The notes beneath the pieces are model-generated. The model ran no database searches. It saw only the letters and a list, made by a program, of their open reading frames with translations, and was not told where the DNA came from. This document shows, in pieces, positions 35,901-47,800 of a DNA stretch of 64,000 nucleotides. The translations under genes and the position numbers were made by a program. How positions within the stretch are numbered: the first letter of the stretch is position 1; every line of letters starts with the position of its first letter. The stretch is taken from positions 44,724,666 through 44,788,665 of the forward strand of contig LS997565.1 in assembly GCA_000469685.2 (NCBI GenBank). The letters are read 5' to 3'. The stretch is from Haemonchus contortus (lineage: Eukaryota > Nematoda > Chromadorea > Rhabditida > Trichostrongylidae).

Positions 35901-38549
35901 AGTCTATTATGTTTCACCATTCGTTAGAGTCTTGTAGAGCCAATGTCCAGTTTCCAAGGAATAAAATCGTTTCAGAGTAATGAAATTCATTCTATCATAG
36001 TCTTTATTGAAGGCAGACATGAAAAAAGTTATTATCAAGGCTGTCGTCATATGCCAGTTGATAGAAAGTTCAAGATTCTCTGCGAATAAACATTCTTCTG
36101 ATTGCAAGTAAACACACACAAACAAACAAAAAACAAATCAAAAACCTATGAAGAATGAACTTTTCTTATAGATCTGGACTAGAAAGCATGTCTTGGCAGC
36201 TATAATTTTTCAATATGTCATATCAATTGGCGTATTTGCTCATGCTATCAGAGCACATGTGGAATACATCCCTGGCGCTAATGGGACAACTATAATCAAG
36301 GGAATAAAAGAAAGAGAGATTGATTTGGTGAGTTTGTTGAAATCGTTCCAGTGGTTTCCACAGCTAGTTATTTTCGCTGAAATTATGTATGAGTTTTTCT
36401 TGAGCGAAGGTGCTGCAAAAATAGGGCCAACGAAAATTCCACTTCCTTTCACACGATCTTTACTCACAGTGTAATTTTGAAGAGCATAAGTATACTTTGC
36501 TCTTTATGTGAAGGCAACTGTTCGCATTTTCCCCAACTACTTATGGTTTATACGTTCGCCCGCGTACTATACTAGTAACGATGCCCTTCGAAGCTCTCAA
36601 CCAAAGAAGTTTATCCATTTGTTCGGCTGAACACAAACAAGATATTGTGTAGATATCTTCAGTTTGCCTGCTCCATAGCGCTCTCTCGATGAAACTTCAG
36701 CAGTATTCATGAGCTGCGGTGAGGAAAAAGGCCATACTCTGCTTGGTGGGGGCTTTTCTCCTTCAGATTACCGACTGAAATAGACGAGTTTCTTTAGACT
36801 TCAGTAACAGATGACTTTAATAACAGTGTATGTTTTTTTGCTGTATACATTTAGGAGCCCAAACTAAGTTTTTCTGCTACATTTTTTATCCACGGGATCG
36901 GCAATGAAATACAAGCTTTTTGGAATTACTGTATATCGGGGCATGGATATATCGAGCAAGAATGCTTTGCCAATGGTCGTTCACAAATATTTATGAAAGG
37001 TGGTCTTGATAGATAAAAGAAAACGATAGATTATCTTTTAGATTATCAGATTTACATATATTATAACCTGCATAATTTATGCTACAACATGTCTTGGATT
37101 AAATATAAGATTGCTCATTGAATGGAAACGACTAACAAAAATGGACGGTGTTCTGGAACGTAGCCATCATGACAAGGTAAGAAGTTGTCAAAATTAGAAA
37201 GCCAGAAGGTTCAACAGAATCCTTCTGCTGAAGTTGCCTCTTTGAAAGATTTGAAGAGCCTGTAAAATCCATTTGAATTTAGCGCCTTCTATTCTACGCG
37301 CTAGTAATATTCAGTGGTTCGATGCTTGTGTGCATACAACAATTTGTGAAGTTCATAGCTGTCATAACTAACAATATCTCGTTGAACTTATGGGCAACAT
37401 TACAGGTTGGTCTCGTTTAAATTCGGGTAATATGGAATATACATGGAACGAAATGCTGCAAAGCCCCAACGGTGATCAGGGCCAAGTTCCCATTAATTGA
37501 ATGAGAGGGCTCTACTGTTTTATTTTCAAAAACGTAACCCGCTTCCAAAAAATCTTTAACAGACAAAACCGCATCATGAAAATTATCGCTACACTTTTCA
37601 TGCGGTTCAAGCTTTCCACTCCACTGACTGGCATCCCTCTACATAGCTATACCTATGTTTCTGCAATTTTGGAGCATGATGGGTTCGAAAGAGCGGTTCT
37701 CCATATGCTTATCCTTTTATTTTTGTCTATCTCTCCACTTTGGAAACCAAAATGCATCTTTTTCCCTCTTACCATTTTTATTTCTCGTTTCTTGAATCCT
37801 GAAAAGTTGGACTGTAACGCTATTTCCTATCAGCTTTCAGCAGCGGGCAGGTAATACTGACTGTTAGGATTAGAGTCTCATGCTGTTCCGGACGTATAGA
37901 ATATTGGACACCCATGGTCACGGGTTTGAATCCCGGCTCGCTATCTGCGCAGGCCAACCAGGCCTTCCGGGATCCCTTAATCGATACCACATTCATCTGG
38001 GAGGATCAAAGCACTGACTTTAATACATCGTCTGCCTAATTCAGGCATTGAGTAGGCACCGCACACATCCAAACCGTCACTACGAATCAGAATGGAAGTC
38101 AAGTGCAGGGGCGCATCCCAAGAAGGGGAAGGTTAACGCTAGAAGCTTCATACCCTGTTTTTATGTCAGTGAAGACATATAGCAAGTGAAACAAACCACA
38201 GGCCGAATAGTAGGATGTTTCGAACGTATTCTAGCGAATTAATCTCTGAAACATTAACTCCTATCATGCAAAAGGAGTTCGTTATATTGCAACAATAGTG
38301 GAAGCTATTTGTAGAGTTTCGAAAGAAAATTATGAAAAAAAACGTCCGTGTCGACTCATTCTCGCACAATTTCAGTACAGCTGGTTGAATGGCATCATGG
38401 TTAGCATTCCTCCCTTTTTTCTGATATTGCTTTCGTCGGACTTTCGTCACGAGATTCTCAACTTCTTTGGTTGTTCAAGACATCGAAGCTGTTCGCCTCT
38501 GTTCGTTACACAACCTGGCCCTAGAAGATCAGTAGCTGACAGGTTTTGA
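32935..38549 (+). CDS. gene E: seven-transmembrane chemoreceptor, Srv-like, 306 aa
   Basis: Duplicate of gene C. Exons: 32935-33067, 34746-34945, 36172-36327, 37042-37176, 37283-37405, 38376-38549 (stop TGA), 921 bases, no break, standard GT/AG sites. TM1 about residues 9-28; NRYSA at 98-102; NGT sequon at 148-150; LLIEWKRLTKMD ends TM5; an NIS sequon precedes TM7; PPFFLILLSSDFRHEI in TM7. Intron 1 holds a piggyBac-type element and an RTE 3' end, intron 2 a Penelope-like remnant, intron 5 a SINE. An AATAAA lies at 38597-38602. The start fits the C start in position, though its upstream acceptor is not obvious. Likely functional; C and E may detect related ligands (inference). Confidence 0.86.
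33190..34178 (-). mobile_element. piggyBac-type element with partial transposase, gene E intron 1
   Basis: TTAA target copies at 33186-33189 and 34179-34182 bracket 989 bp with 12-base inverted ends CACGTTGACGAC. Inside each end are palindromes of the form GCGGGACAYATATGTCCCGC: two at about 33203 and 33247, and a perfect one at about 34085. The only coding sequence is a 132-codon minus-strand frame resembling the N-terminal part of piggyBac transposase. The catalytic DDD region is missing, so the element is non-autonomous. Gene C intron 1 has no equivalent. Confidence 0.88.
33553..33951 (-). CDS. piggyBac transposase N-terminal fragment, 132 aa
   Basis: An open frame inside the TTAA-flanked element. 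After an acidic, low-complexity region (residues about 20-70: DTEVRSED, GLESKSEEEQSYSE) comes WTFSGVSGLHAVVYDCQVPT then DFYELFLNREFLNLIVRETN, the pattern seen where the DDE_Tnp_1_7 (piggyBac) domain begins. It stops at residue 132; a full transposase is near 600 residues and none of the catalytic aspartates can be present. It may be a fossil, or a short protein that binds the ends of related elements; the latter is speculation. ATG at 33951 is taken as start because upstream is out of frame. Confidence 0.7.
   Translation of the reverse strand: MLIRNRRKLRRCIATRPSSDTEVRSEDIQITRGCAISDDGEQGATKEEVDVMEGLESKSEEEQSYSESISSWLSVASPHDAWTFSGVSGLHAVVYDCQVPTDFYELFLNREFLNLIVRETNSYRIRQNKEFQ
34500..34625 (+). 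mobile_element. RTE 3' tail fragment, gene E intron 1
   Basis: The + strand frame reads IH-TTPACDKDG-ERYCCRLE with stops, the same C-terminal RTE tail found at 16.2 kb in gene C intron 1 and at the same place before exon 2. The rest of the element has been deleted here. Confidence 0.6.
35335..35720 (+). mobile_element. Penelope-like remnant, gene E intron 2
   Basis: Reads CVICLCGRVKDCSHS then degenerates, and aligns with the gene C intron 2 remnant through the CARTATTGGTG and CAAGCATGAA landmarks. More decayed than its partner. Confidence 0.55.
37888..38130 (+). mobile_element. tRNA-derived SINE, gene E intron 5
   Basis: B box GGTTTGAATCC at about 37922, then CCAACCAGGCCTTCC, TGGGAGGATCAAAGCACTGA and ACTACGAATCAGAATGGAAG. 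Partner of the gene C intron 5 copy. Confidence 0.8.
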
Positions 38550-39834
38550 TAAACCATATGTTGCATGTTTATGTACTGATATGATGCAGTCGGATGAATA
38601 AAGCTTGAGAATAAGTGGTTGTTTGCCCTCAGTTCCCGGCTAAATTTTCAAAAGCCTTCGTGACAAATGACTATTTCAAAGTCAATTCATCCACAGATAT
38701 GGACCACAGACCTGTGGGTGCAGTATGCTGACAATTACTAAGTAAGCCTGTCTATGTCACATCATTTCTCAAATCACCACAGACCGCTACATTGTTATTG
38801 TTTTGATGAACAGTAGAGGATCAGAAAACACAAATGGAACTTTGTATTGTTCTATGCGTAATTACAGGCTCTTAAGCAGGAACTCCAGTCGATATGCAAG
38901 CCTAACTAATGACTTATAGCCGAAACTTCATTGGTAATGAAGTCGTCGAGGAATAATTAGTTCCAGTGCCTGCTGCAATGCCTTAGCTGTTGATAGAGTC
39001 AGTCTATCCACTGCAAGACCACTCATCGCGATAAACCTTTTCAAAGTGCTTGTCAGGCAAGCTTGTGCCATCTTCGGCGCAGTCCCGCTTTCAAACGTCT
39101 TCTTGAGAGGAGTTTGCTATTCGGGACAACCACAGGGCGCTCGGTACACGTTTTAGCTTTACCATCCTAACTAAGGCGTATCCAGAGTTCTTTTGAACAT
39201 CTTTGTACCAGAATAGTGAGGCTCTCTCGTGAATTTCTGTGTGGGCGCCTCTCACACTATCGGGATCCCAGCATCCCATATATGTCAGAATAGGAGCTGA
39301 TGTGATAGCACGATCTAGCTCCCGGTCAGAGAATCAACTTATAAAATACAAAACTGCCTAAAATAGTGTCCAACAATTCCACAGCTTATAGAGCACGGAT
39401 GGGCTATGCTAGCACAGGTCGCTGGCAATTTCAGATACTTTTTGCTGATCTGTCTTCCCTGAACTCTCTTTCCGACAGTTCATACTGCTACAGAAATACA
39501 GCATAAAATTCTGTAATGGAGCAATATTTCGGTTCCAACTTGCAGAAATTATACGAAATATCCGACCACAGCTATCGTTTTTCGAGAATATTGCTGAATT
39601 GTCTCAGTCTATTATTCTCTCACAGCATGTTAGTGTTGCCACCATTTTAGGTGCAATTTGCATAATACTATTATATGATATTGCTGTGCAGCAGCTTGCA
39701 AAAAAGAATATGACGGTATCTTTGTCCCTCATATGTATAAGGAAGTATAACCCCTTCGTTGTTTCGTGACAACGAATCTAAAATTGAGCAAAACCACTTC
39801 GATGTCGTATTCACACATTTGAATTATCACTCAT

Positions 39835-40463
39835 AATGATTTATGATTTATGATTTATTATCGGAAAGCAAAGAAAACAACAAAATGGCAAAAAGGAACA
39901 CAAACAAGTCACCGATAAGCAGTAATTTAAACTAATAGGGAACAACAATGGGACCTGCGTAAAGAGGGGTTGGAATTCGGCTCAGAAGGGCAGTGGCCGC
40001 CAACACTGCAAGCTCGTACAGGACGACATACGTATGTAGAACTCCGGATACCATCTTAGTAGGTCCGCCAACCTGCCGAAACCCAAACCAGCGTCGCAGA
40101 CGTCAAGGGGGTAGTGTTATGCAGAAAAAATCAACTACTTATAAAAAAAAGTGAAAAAGTGAAAAAGTAGTAACAGTTCTGTGAGTCAAACAAAGTTAAT
40201 AATACAACAGCAAGGTTAGGTCGAGTCGCTTCTCTGCCTGATATGTCATTGAGAGTTTAGTTTCTTGCTCTTAAAACCAACCTCGAGACAATAAAATATT
40301 CTTTACTTTTTTCCTGAATGAGCTGGGAGAGCTAGAGTAAACCACGGAAGGCGGTAACTCATTCCATAAACTAACTATTCTTTGAGTGAAAGAATTCCGG
40401 TATTCCGCGGTGAAAGTTTTTTCCCTCAACAGTTTATAGCTCATCATCAGGGGGGGGGGGGGG
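39835..40463 (-). mobile_element. CR1-like LINE, 5'-truncated, between genes E and F
   Basis: The minus strand near 40410-40290 reads EYRNSFTQRIVSLWNELPPS followed by an SSPSSFRKKVKNIL-like piece, the conserved C-terminal end of CR1/Jockey-type reverse transcriptases. The 3' end is an ATAAATC-type repeat (39835-39860, seen as TGATTTATGATTTA on +). The gene C flank is continuous across this site (about 22880), so insertion followed the duplication. The 5' end abuts a G run of more than ten at 40450-40463. Confidence 0.75.
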
Positions 40464-41001
40464 AAATGAACACCGAGGAAAAAGCTTCCCTAGTTTTTAA
40501 AGCGCATTTTAAAACATTGTATCGTTCTGCAATAGTGTCCAGCTCGGTTGTATTAGATGCTGCTTTCACTTGAAGAAGGATTGTAGTCAGCCACCTGTGG
40601 CTTGCATTTCTTCTTCGGCCCTTGAATAGTGACAAATTTATTATTTATACATAAGAATTTGAGACGTTTTTGAAGCAATTCTTTGCAAAAAGAAGCGAAG
40701 AGGAGAATTATAAGCGACGTGTTTGCTCAACAAGCGCAAAAATATGCACGTATTATCAAACCTCGTGCTGAACAACCTGGGCAAAAAGCTCACTGATCGT
40801 CAATCCTTCAGTCTTCAGAATTCAGTCGCTTTGTGAAGCAGCTCCACCGAAAACAATGTCAATGTCCCGTGTCAATGTGTGAAGCTGACTGATTTAGACT
40901 TTTTTGATTACTATTATTGCACAACCATGATTGGATCCGTTTTTCGGGAGATAGTTTTTCCTAAACGGATGAGACCTAGTTCCCCCCCCCCCTGATGATG
41001 A
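40441..41001. repeat. inverted repeat with long G/C homopolymers
   Basis: TCATCATCAG plus a G run at 40441-40463 is mirrored by a C run plus CTGATGATGAG at 40980-41001. The right arm has a native counterpart in the gene C flank (short C run, CTACTGGTGGGATAAT); the left arm sits at the truncated 5' end of the LINE. Confidence 0.65.
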
Positions 41002-41659
41002 GATAATTTTATTCCGGCGGTGGCGTCAGCCTACTATTATACTTTGAGCGTCACATCAGACCGCGTAACGGAACTTCTCCCCGATTGCGGCATTTTCCGT
41101 TGCGGCATGCGGCAAATGTCACTGCAATTACCGTACTCACCCCGCCTCCCGCCAATCGATAGGACGCGATATTTTTCGTTGATTGGCTTGCTCTTTCATT
41201 GGATTTGATGGTTTTTTCTTCTGTTTCTTTTTAGTTTTCATGTTTATTAGACTTGATTAATTAGAATGACTCGTCCTATGTAAGCAACGTTCAAGACTGC
41301 ATTGGAATTGAAAAGAGCGGCCACCCAATTCAAATAATTAAAGGACTTCCTACCTCACAAATTGCGCGCTCCAATCTTCCATCGCAATACTGCGATAGGC
41401 GGCGGGTGCGGCTTGTGCGACGCCGTGTTAGGGGAAAAGTTCCCGGACCCCATCAGACCTATTTATATATCGCTAAGATGAAATCTTTGTTGTTTCCTTA
41501 TCCGCATTCTACTCTCTTTACTCACTACTTATTCAGCGACACACCAGCCCACGCCTTCCGACTCTTGCCCACTGCAGTCTAGGTGAAGGGCTCTCAGCAA
41601 CTTTCGAACTAGGGCAAGACAGGCTGTCCGGGCTTGATTAAAGATAAAATCTTGGGGTG
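41002..41659. other. E-F spacer without recognised feature
   Basis: No receptor exon and no convincing element. Short open frames are unsupported. Confidence 0.35.
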
Positions 41660-41945
41660 TCGATCAATCTCGTCTAAAGAATGCTCCCACTGCACCCACG
41701 CATTCGACTTCCATTCAGAATCGTAGAGACGTATTGAATGCATATGTGGCCCTTTACAATGACTTGCAGTGGCCAGCCGCTGTCAGTCAGCGCTTTTATC
41801 CTCCCAGACGAGTCTAGTACCAACTAACTGACCCTAGAGGGACTGAAGGCTTTGTTGACCTAGGCGGATATCGATACGGGATTCGAACCAGAGATCATGC
41901 GGGTGTGAAGTGCGTCGGTTGCCACTACACCACCTTCGCACTAGG
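41660..41945 (-). mobile_element. tRNA-derived SINE, E-F spacer
   Basis: Minus-strand copy: tail TTCGACTTCCATTCAGAATC at 41701, GCGCTTTTATCCTCCCAGACGA at about 41788, B box complement GGATTCGAACC at about 41880, head complement ACTACACCACC at 41927. No counterpart in the C-D spacer. Confidence 0.85.
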
Positions 41946-43089
41946 CCTAGTTAGGCTCACCTAAATTTGCGAAATCGATCAAGCGTATCTAACTGTAGTC
42001 CATGGAACTCTCGAGCTCTTCTAGATTGTGCCGTAGCAGACACGAAGTGAGATTCATCCGATCGTATGTTTCCTTGTCGATTGAATGAATCTTGCTTAAT
42101 TATTTGCATCCATTATTTTTCGCTTTCAATTCGCTGTCCTTGTGAGACTTTCGTATAGAAAAAATCCAGCTGTCAAATCTACACCAAGTCACAGCAAAAC
42201 AGCTTTCCGCTTCACGGTTCAACGTTGGTAATGACTGATGGGATCACCAGGTTATATTCATGTGTACAGATTATTTATGGCACAGAGGTCATCAAGTAAG
42301 CCACGGCAATCGGGGTTCCATAAATGAGGGGGGATAAAGAGCTTCTCGTATTAGACCGAACTTCTACTTATAACTCGCCAATTTTGTGGGTGATTCCCAA
42401 TCATTGTTGAGCTTGTTGAGCACTGGTCAAAGGCTATCAAGCTTGGGATCTCCTTCGTGACACACAGTTCTCTAATTCAGTCACATTTTGTATTACATTT
42501 TCAATTTCAGAAAAATGGCACACAATGTGGCGCAAACAGCGATTGAAGGGCTTCTTGCTTTATGCTACATATATGTTCTATATGTTGTTATCAGCTCTAA
42601 AGGAAGGACGTACATAAACGCGCCTTATACGATATTTGTGGCAACAGGTGGATCTTGTTGTCATTAGATAGTACCAATACATCTAGCCTTCTAGCTAGAA
42701 GGTGAGGCCGATATCAAACAGTTTTGCTTTGTCTGCATCATTAAAACTGATGCATTAAGCAGAGGTTGGCCTACCTTTTTCGGCATCTCCGACATTGCAT
42801 TCCCCTTCACATGCTGCTTTCTTCGAATGAACCATGACTTGACCTGGGAAGAATTTCGAGTCGTCCTACTCGCCTGCTAAATATTTAGTGGCTCAGCATT
42901 TATTGCACATTTAAATATTAGGGAATATACTTATCACAATCAATCGATATTCGGCTCCTTGTCTCCTCAATAAGTATGATTCGGTCATTCATATTCCTTT
43001 TAGGACATTTGTTAAATAACCAAAATAAATTGAATGGGCACTAAAAGTGGAACTACTTCGAGAGCATTCTCCGCAATATGTCTTCACTG

Positions 43090-43400
43090 AAAGTTGATGG
43101 ATGGAGTTGTAAAGGTGTAGTGGCAAGCGGGGGAATTGTCACTCGAGCATTGTTCCCGGTTCGAATCCCGGAACCATAGCCGCCGAGACCAACCAAGCCC
43201 TTCATATTTTCAGCGTTAGCTAATTGGTACCAGTCTCGTATGGGAGAAAAAAGCACTAACTTGTTCATCGGCTAGAAACTGCAATTTATCGTATTCATTC
43301 AATACACCACTACGATTCGGGATGGAAGTTGAAGGCAGAGATGCGTCCCTCAGACGGCTTTGATTGCCATCTGAACACTTGACTCTTCAACCTTTGATTG
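43090..43400 (+). mobile_element. tRNA-derived SINE, F intron 2
   Basis: Head GGTGTAGTGG, B box GGTTCGAATCC at about 43158, ACCAACCAAGCCCTTCAT, tail ACGATTCGGGATGGAAGT. Orthologous in position to the gene D intron 2 copy. Confidence 0.85.
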
Positions 43401-43954
43401 GAAATTGGGTGCAGCATATCCTTTAGTGAAAAAGCAAAACCATTGGATTCGTCCTTATCCCCGTCTGTACAATGTTAACCGGTATGTCTCTTGAAATCAA
43501 GGTTTTTTCAAAACAAGGAATCACCATCGCCTAAACAGACAAGGGAGTTTTGATGGCAGGGGAAAAGATAAACCATCTGTGAGATTTCACAGCTTCTTTT
43601 ACACAGCAATTCTATCAATATGCTAATTTTTCCATTCAGGATCATTGGCCACGGTCGGGCTGGGCTGGTTCAGGAGGTGACTAATGATAAGTATAGACAT
43701 AACATGTTTTCTTTTGGATCTGGACCGAAAAGAACGTATGGGCAGTCGTAGTCATTCAGTACATGATGTCTTTTGTCGTTTTCGCTCATACCATCGGAGT
43801 AAAATTGATATATGTTCGTACCAGTGATGGTACGGTTATATATAAAGGTCTTGAAAAGCACGTCGATGTGGTAAGTTTATTGCAGTTGTCAGACAGATAG
43901 CCATCAGACTCAAACGTATGTAACCACATATGGAGGATAAGAGGATAAAGTCTT

Positions 43955-44212
43955 GGAGGGTGCTGATCAACCCCTTCTGAAGGATGTGCCTTCGCAGTCT
44001 TCTTCCATTCAGAATGGCCTATACAATGGAATGTGGTGGTCAGCTCGTGACAGTCGAAACTTGAGCTTCTCAGACGAGCCTGGTAGCAATTAACAGCCCT
44101 CGAATGGATGGAAGGCTTGGTGAGCCTAAGCGATTACTGATCTGGGATTCGAATCCGTGACCATGTGTCCGTGCCAGTGCGCCACTTGCCACTATACCAA
44201 CTCCACTCGGTG
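43955..44212 (-). mobile_element. tRNA-derived SINE, F intron 3
   Basis: Minus-strand copy with GGATTCGAATCC (B box complement) at about 44148 and a CACTATACCAACTCC head complement. Position matches the trimmed copy in gene D intron 3. Confidence 0.8.
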
Positions 44213-44439
44213 ATCATACATACACTGAGGTATTCGGATGTTTTCTTGAGAAGACGACGCTGTTGAAGAGAGGTGCATCACAGGCCCAATTCAGTTCGGG
44301 TCAGGCTCTCGGTTTCAATTCAAACCTAGGGATAAAAGAAACCATATTTTACCATAACCCATAACCGCCCATTCGACTATAATAATAAATGCTTCTGTTG
44401 CAAGAATCTTCCGTAGATAACAATAGCTGGCGAGTTTAT

Positions 44440-44995
44440 GAATCATGAAATTACATTGTGTCGTCCCGTTGATCATCGATTATCACAAGCGGGCGCCGGT
44501 GACGATTACATTGTTCCTGTCGCGAGCCGGAGTGGTCCAGTGGACCATGCGCGCTCGAGGGGCACGAGGCATAGCATTCCTTTCGTTCAGCGTTCAAGAA
44601 GAGGCCTGACCATCGCGCCGGCGGTCCGTTTAACCATTAGCTTGACGTCCCAAGGGATCCAGTCAGTAACCGCCCTGGATCCAATGGTCATCACGATACC
44701 GCATAACGTGTCAGGCCACACCTGATCTTCGATTTCTTGACGTCAGCAACGGCATCCCTGATCTTCATTCGTTGATGGAGCTCGGAAACTCCGGATTCAC
44801 CTCTGCTTTCGCGTGTATGGGGATAATTCGAGCATTGTCCTTTCCATAGAGTCGAATGACGCTGTCTGCATGTTCGTCCTGCTTTCGTAGAGTCCAAGTC
44901 TCCTAGGCGTACGACAAAGCACTAAGGACCGTAGTGTCGAAAAAGTGAGTGGTGAGTGTCTACATCGCGGTGTTAACTTACTCTTTAACATCATA
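44440..44995 (-). mobile_element. RTE-type retrotransposon 3' fragment, F intron 3
   Basis: Minus strand reads LHQRMKIRDAVADVKKSKIR near 44790-44725 and further upstream ALFCRTPRRL-like sequence, matching RTE polyprotein C-terminal regions. Same place and orientation as 26430-26995 in gene D. Confidence 0.8.
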
Positions 44996-45717
44996 GAGAC
45001 TCAGTCATTTTTTATTAGCTCGTGATTCCAATGATGTCACGAAAACACCAAGTGCTGGTTACAAGCAAACATTTTTTTCAAAGAGTTGTGCCTCAGAATC
45101 TTCTTGTAATCCTGATAGATCGAGTCTCGAGCATAGAATCATGTAAGATCTCACTTAATGAAACTAAAATGGAGCTTTAAACTGTAAACTGGAGAGCATT
45201 ATAATACTGTGAAGATTATTTTTGCAGACTATTAGAAGTACTTATTTCATAGCTTGCGCGATATACGCTACAATGAGTGCTTGTATCTACGAGGATGCTA
45301 ATTGAATGGAAACGATTACCGAAAAAATGGTGGTTGTTTGAAGCATCGCCACCACGATAAGGTGAAAAGACCGTTTTCGCAAGTCACAACCGTACTTTGA
45401 ACTAGTGGTATGGTTGGAAAGCTGGCAAAGACGTAGTGCCAGCCAAAACAGGGAACTTTCGTTGCCTATGAAATACTTTTCAATTCAGAGTTTACTATTA
45501 CACGCGGTGGTGGTATTTAGCTGCACCTTGTTGATGTGCGCACAACAACTCACAGAAGCCATCGCTGTTCACGCTGATATGGACGAACTGAGTGCGTGGG
45601 CAACAATGCAAGTTCGTTCATTTTCCTTAAAGTATCAAGAGGATAGAAACGAAGGAAGATAGGTCAAGGAAAAATTTCTGGTAGTGGTCTTCAGTAGAGA
45701 TAAAGAATTAGGTCTTG

Positions 45718-45980
45718 GAGCGCTGATCAATTCCGTCAGAATAATGCATCCACGTATTCGACCGTAGTTGTGTATTGTATGTCTATGTGGCTTATACAAT
45801 GACTTGCATGGACAGTCGATGTACAAGTCGAGACTCTTACCCTCCCAGGCGAGTCTGGTACCAGTTAGCCGACCCCATAGGGACGAAAGGCTTGATTGGC
45901 CTAGGCGGATATTGACCCGGGATACGGATCCGTGACCATGCGTTTGAAGTGCGCCACTTCCACTACACCACCTCCGCCAG
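45718..45980 (-). mobile_element. tRNA-derived SINE, F intron 5
   Basis: Minus-strand copy ending in the CACTACACCACCTCCGCC head complement. Gene D intron 5 is only 106 bases and has none, so this is a post-duplication insertion. Confidence 0.82.
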
Positions 45981-46339
45981 CCAGTAGGATTACTAAGTAC
46001 AACATCGAAAACCCTATGTAAGAAGTATGCATCTGGCTAACGCTGCTTAGAATCGGCCCTTTGAGCTTTAGCTGCCGTTTATTATTGCTCTTATTGGCTT
46101 CAGAACATAAATGCACACGACTGAGTTCCATGTGGAAGTTCTATGAAATATTTCAGTACTCCCGGATAAACGACCTTATGGTTAGCGTACCGCCGTTTTC
46201 TCTGCTGTTGCTCTCTTCAGATCTCCGTCAAGAAGTATTCAACTCCTTCCAAAGGAACAAAAATCGTAGCACTGTGACAATCTCTAAAATCTCTGTTACA
46301 CCTCGAAGTAGTAAGAAAACTGTTGGTGTAAAAACTTAA

Positions 46340-47800
46340 GAAAGGGTTCTCCCAAGGTGCACTGATCGTTCCTGATAGAAGCAGTCTTTGTTCTTTAGAA
46401 TTTGATAGTTTTATTTGAACTATATAAATTTTTTCCTTTGCATTCAATCCCTTTTCGCGTCTAGCACCTTTATCAAACATTTTACCCACACAACTTTTTT
46501 CAACTGGCTCGCTAGCATTATCACTCCTGTTGCTTGGTTGTGGCATCACCTTCGATGCCAATGTTAATAACCTAAAATCGACCATTTATAAGCTATTCCC
46601 AGAAATTCATGATAGTTCGAGCCCTTGAAAACAGCCAGCCAGTTTTGACTTTTAAAGCAGATTGCGTAGCATGGCCGAACTTACAGTCAAAAGTTCATCT
46701 GATGGATCATGGTAGGCGATGTCGCATTTCGCTGTTCGACCTTGGCTAGTACCAAATGCGAGATTTTTGCTGCTGTGAACGCTTCAAGCATCATTTCTCC
46801 ACTGTAGGTCGCTGGCAATAAATAACTATTTTAGCTGTTTAATTTTTTGTTAAATTGTCCCCCAATATTTGTTGTTGTGTAATGAAGCTTTCAACCTTCT
46901 TTTGAAAATATGCCTCGCATTGTCACTGTCGGGCACAAGCCACAGAAACATTTTGAACACACTCCAGCAAGGGTCATTTTATCCAGCCGGCGCTCCATGC
47001 CCTTATACTTGAATCTCTTATAGCGAGCGTAATGAAAACGGGTAGAATACATATCAAATGTGACCGATATTTCTGAAATTCATGGAACGAGGCCCGTGTA
47101 CAGAACTACTCACTGCTGCTACAATCTATCAAAAAACAATCCCATACATAATATTTTGATACAAGTTAGAGTATCCTACTGTTAGGAATAACATGCAATA
47201 TTACTACAAATTATCTGTCTAGTCACCCACAACGCTTTGTTCCCGCCAGAAAATAGTCGTCACTATCTGTGGTGTTCCTTTACATAAGTCCCATCACCCA
47301 AGTTCGAACGGAACATTGCTTGATATTTTCGTTGTATTTTTGCACAAAAATGTTATTACTTGCAATGTACTTTAGCTTATCCCATACTTTTTTCTTAGTT
47401 TTGGAGAATTCGTAGATCCCCTTTCGTTTTTGATGACACAGCATGTATTCCTATCACATCCGTGAATAATCTACGGGTAGGAATCAGGTGGATTCAAACA
47501 CGTCCAACATAGAACTATTAATTCCATTGCTTAGTGGGTGTGAACATGATGATTTAGTTTAGCATCAACTGAACACTTCTAATCAATTTTAATATCATTT
47601 GCTGAATTTAGTGAACTAAGGATAGCAAGAAACGAGGTTGAAAATAAGTCATTCTCAAACCTTCGGATTATTGTCAGAGAGTTCAGAGGGTTTAGGAGTC
47701 GCATGCTTCTATAAAATGTGGAAATTTCTACCAATTATTCTTCCCACCTTGATTTAAAGTTTATATGCTTCATTAGCAATAACTTCGAAAGCTGTTTGAT
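46340..47800. other. F to G spacer, left part
   Basis: The first ~320 bases align with the gene D 3' flank. The remainder shows no gene and no recognised repeat. Confidence 0.4.

Larger units (their letters stand above)
42515..46339 (+). pseudogene. gene F: Srv-like chemoreceptor pseudogene, duplicate of gene D
   Basis: All six exons are present: 42515-42647 (open, full-length TM1, starts MAHNVAQ), 42783-42983, 43718-43870, 45228-45361, 45489-45611, 46157-46339 (stop TAA). Exon 2 has lost its acceptor (TCGG for TAGG), lost three bases, gained TTAAA-like bases before the glycine of GNxLIT, and holds a TAA within TM3. Exon 3 is open but its acceptor is GG instead of AG. Exon 4 carries a two-base loss then a one-base gain. 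Exons 5 and 6 are intact. At least four independent defects make it non-functional, while partner D stays open. F keeps the full-length exon 1 that D has lost, which dates D's deletion after the duplication. A SINE lies in intron 5. Confidence 0.87.

Noticed and set aside
40441..41001. MITE bounded by poly-G inverted repeats
   Set aside because: Comparison with the gene C flank shows the interior and right arm are ordinary duplicated DNA and the left arm belongs to a LINE junction.
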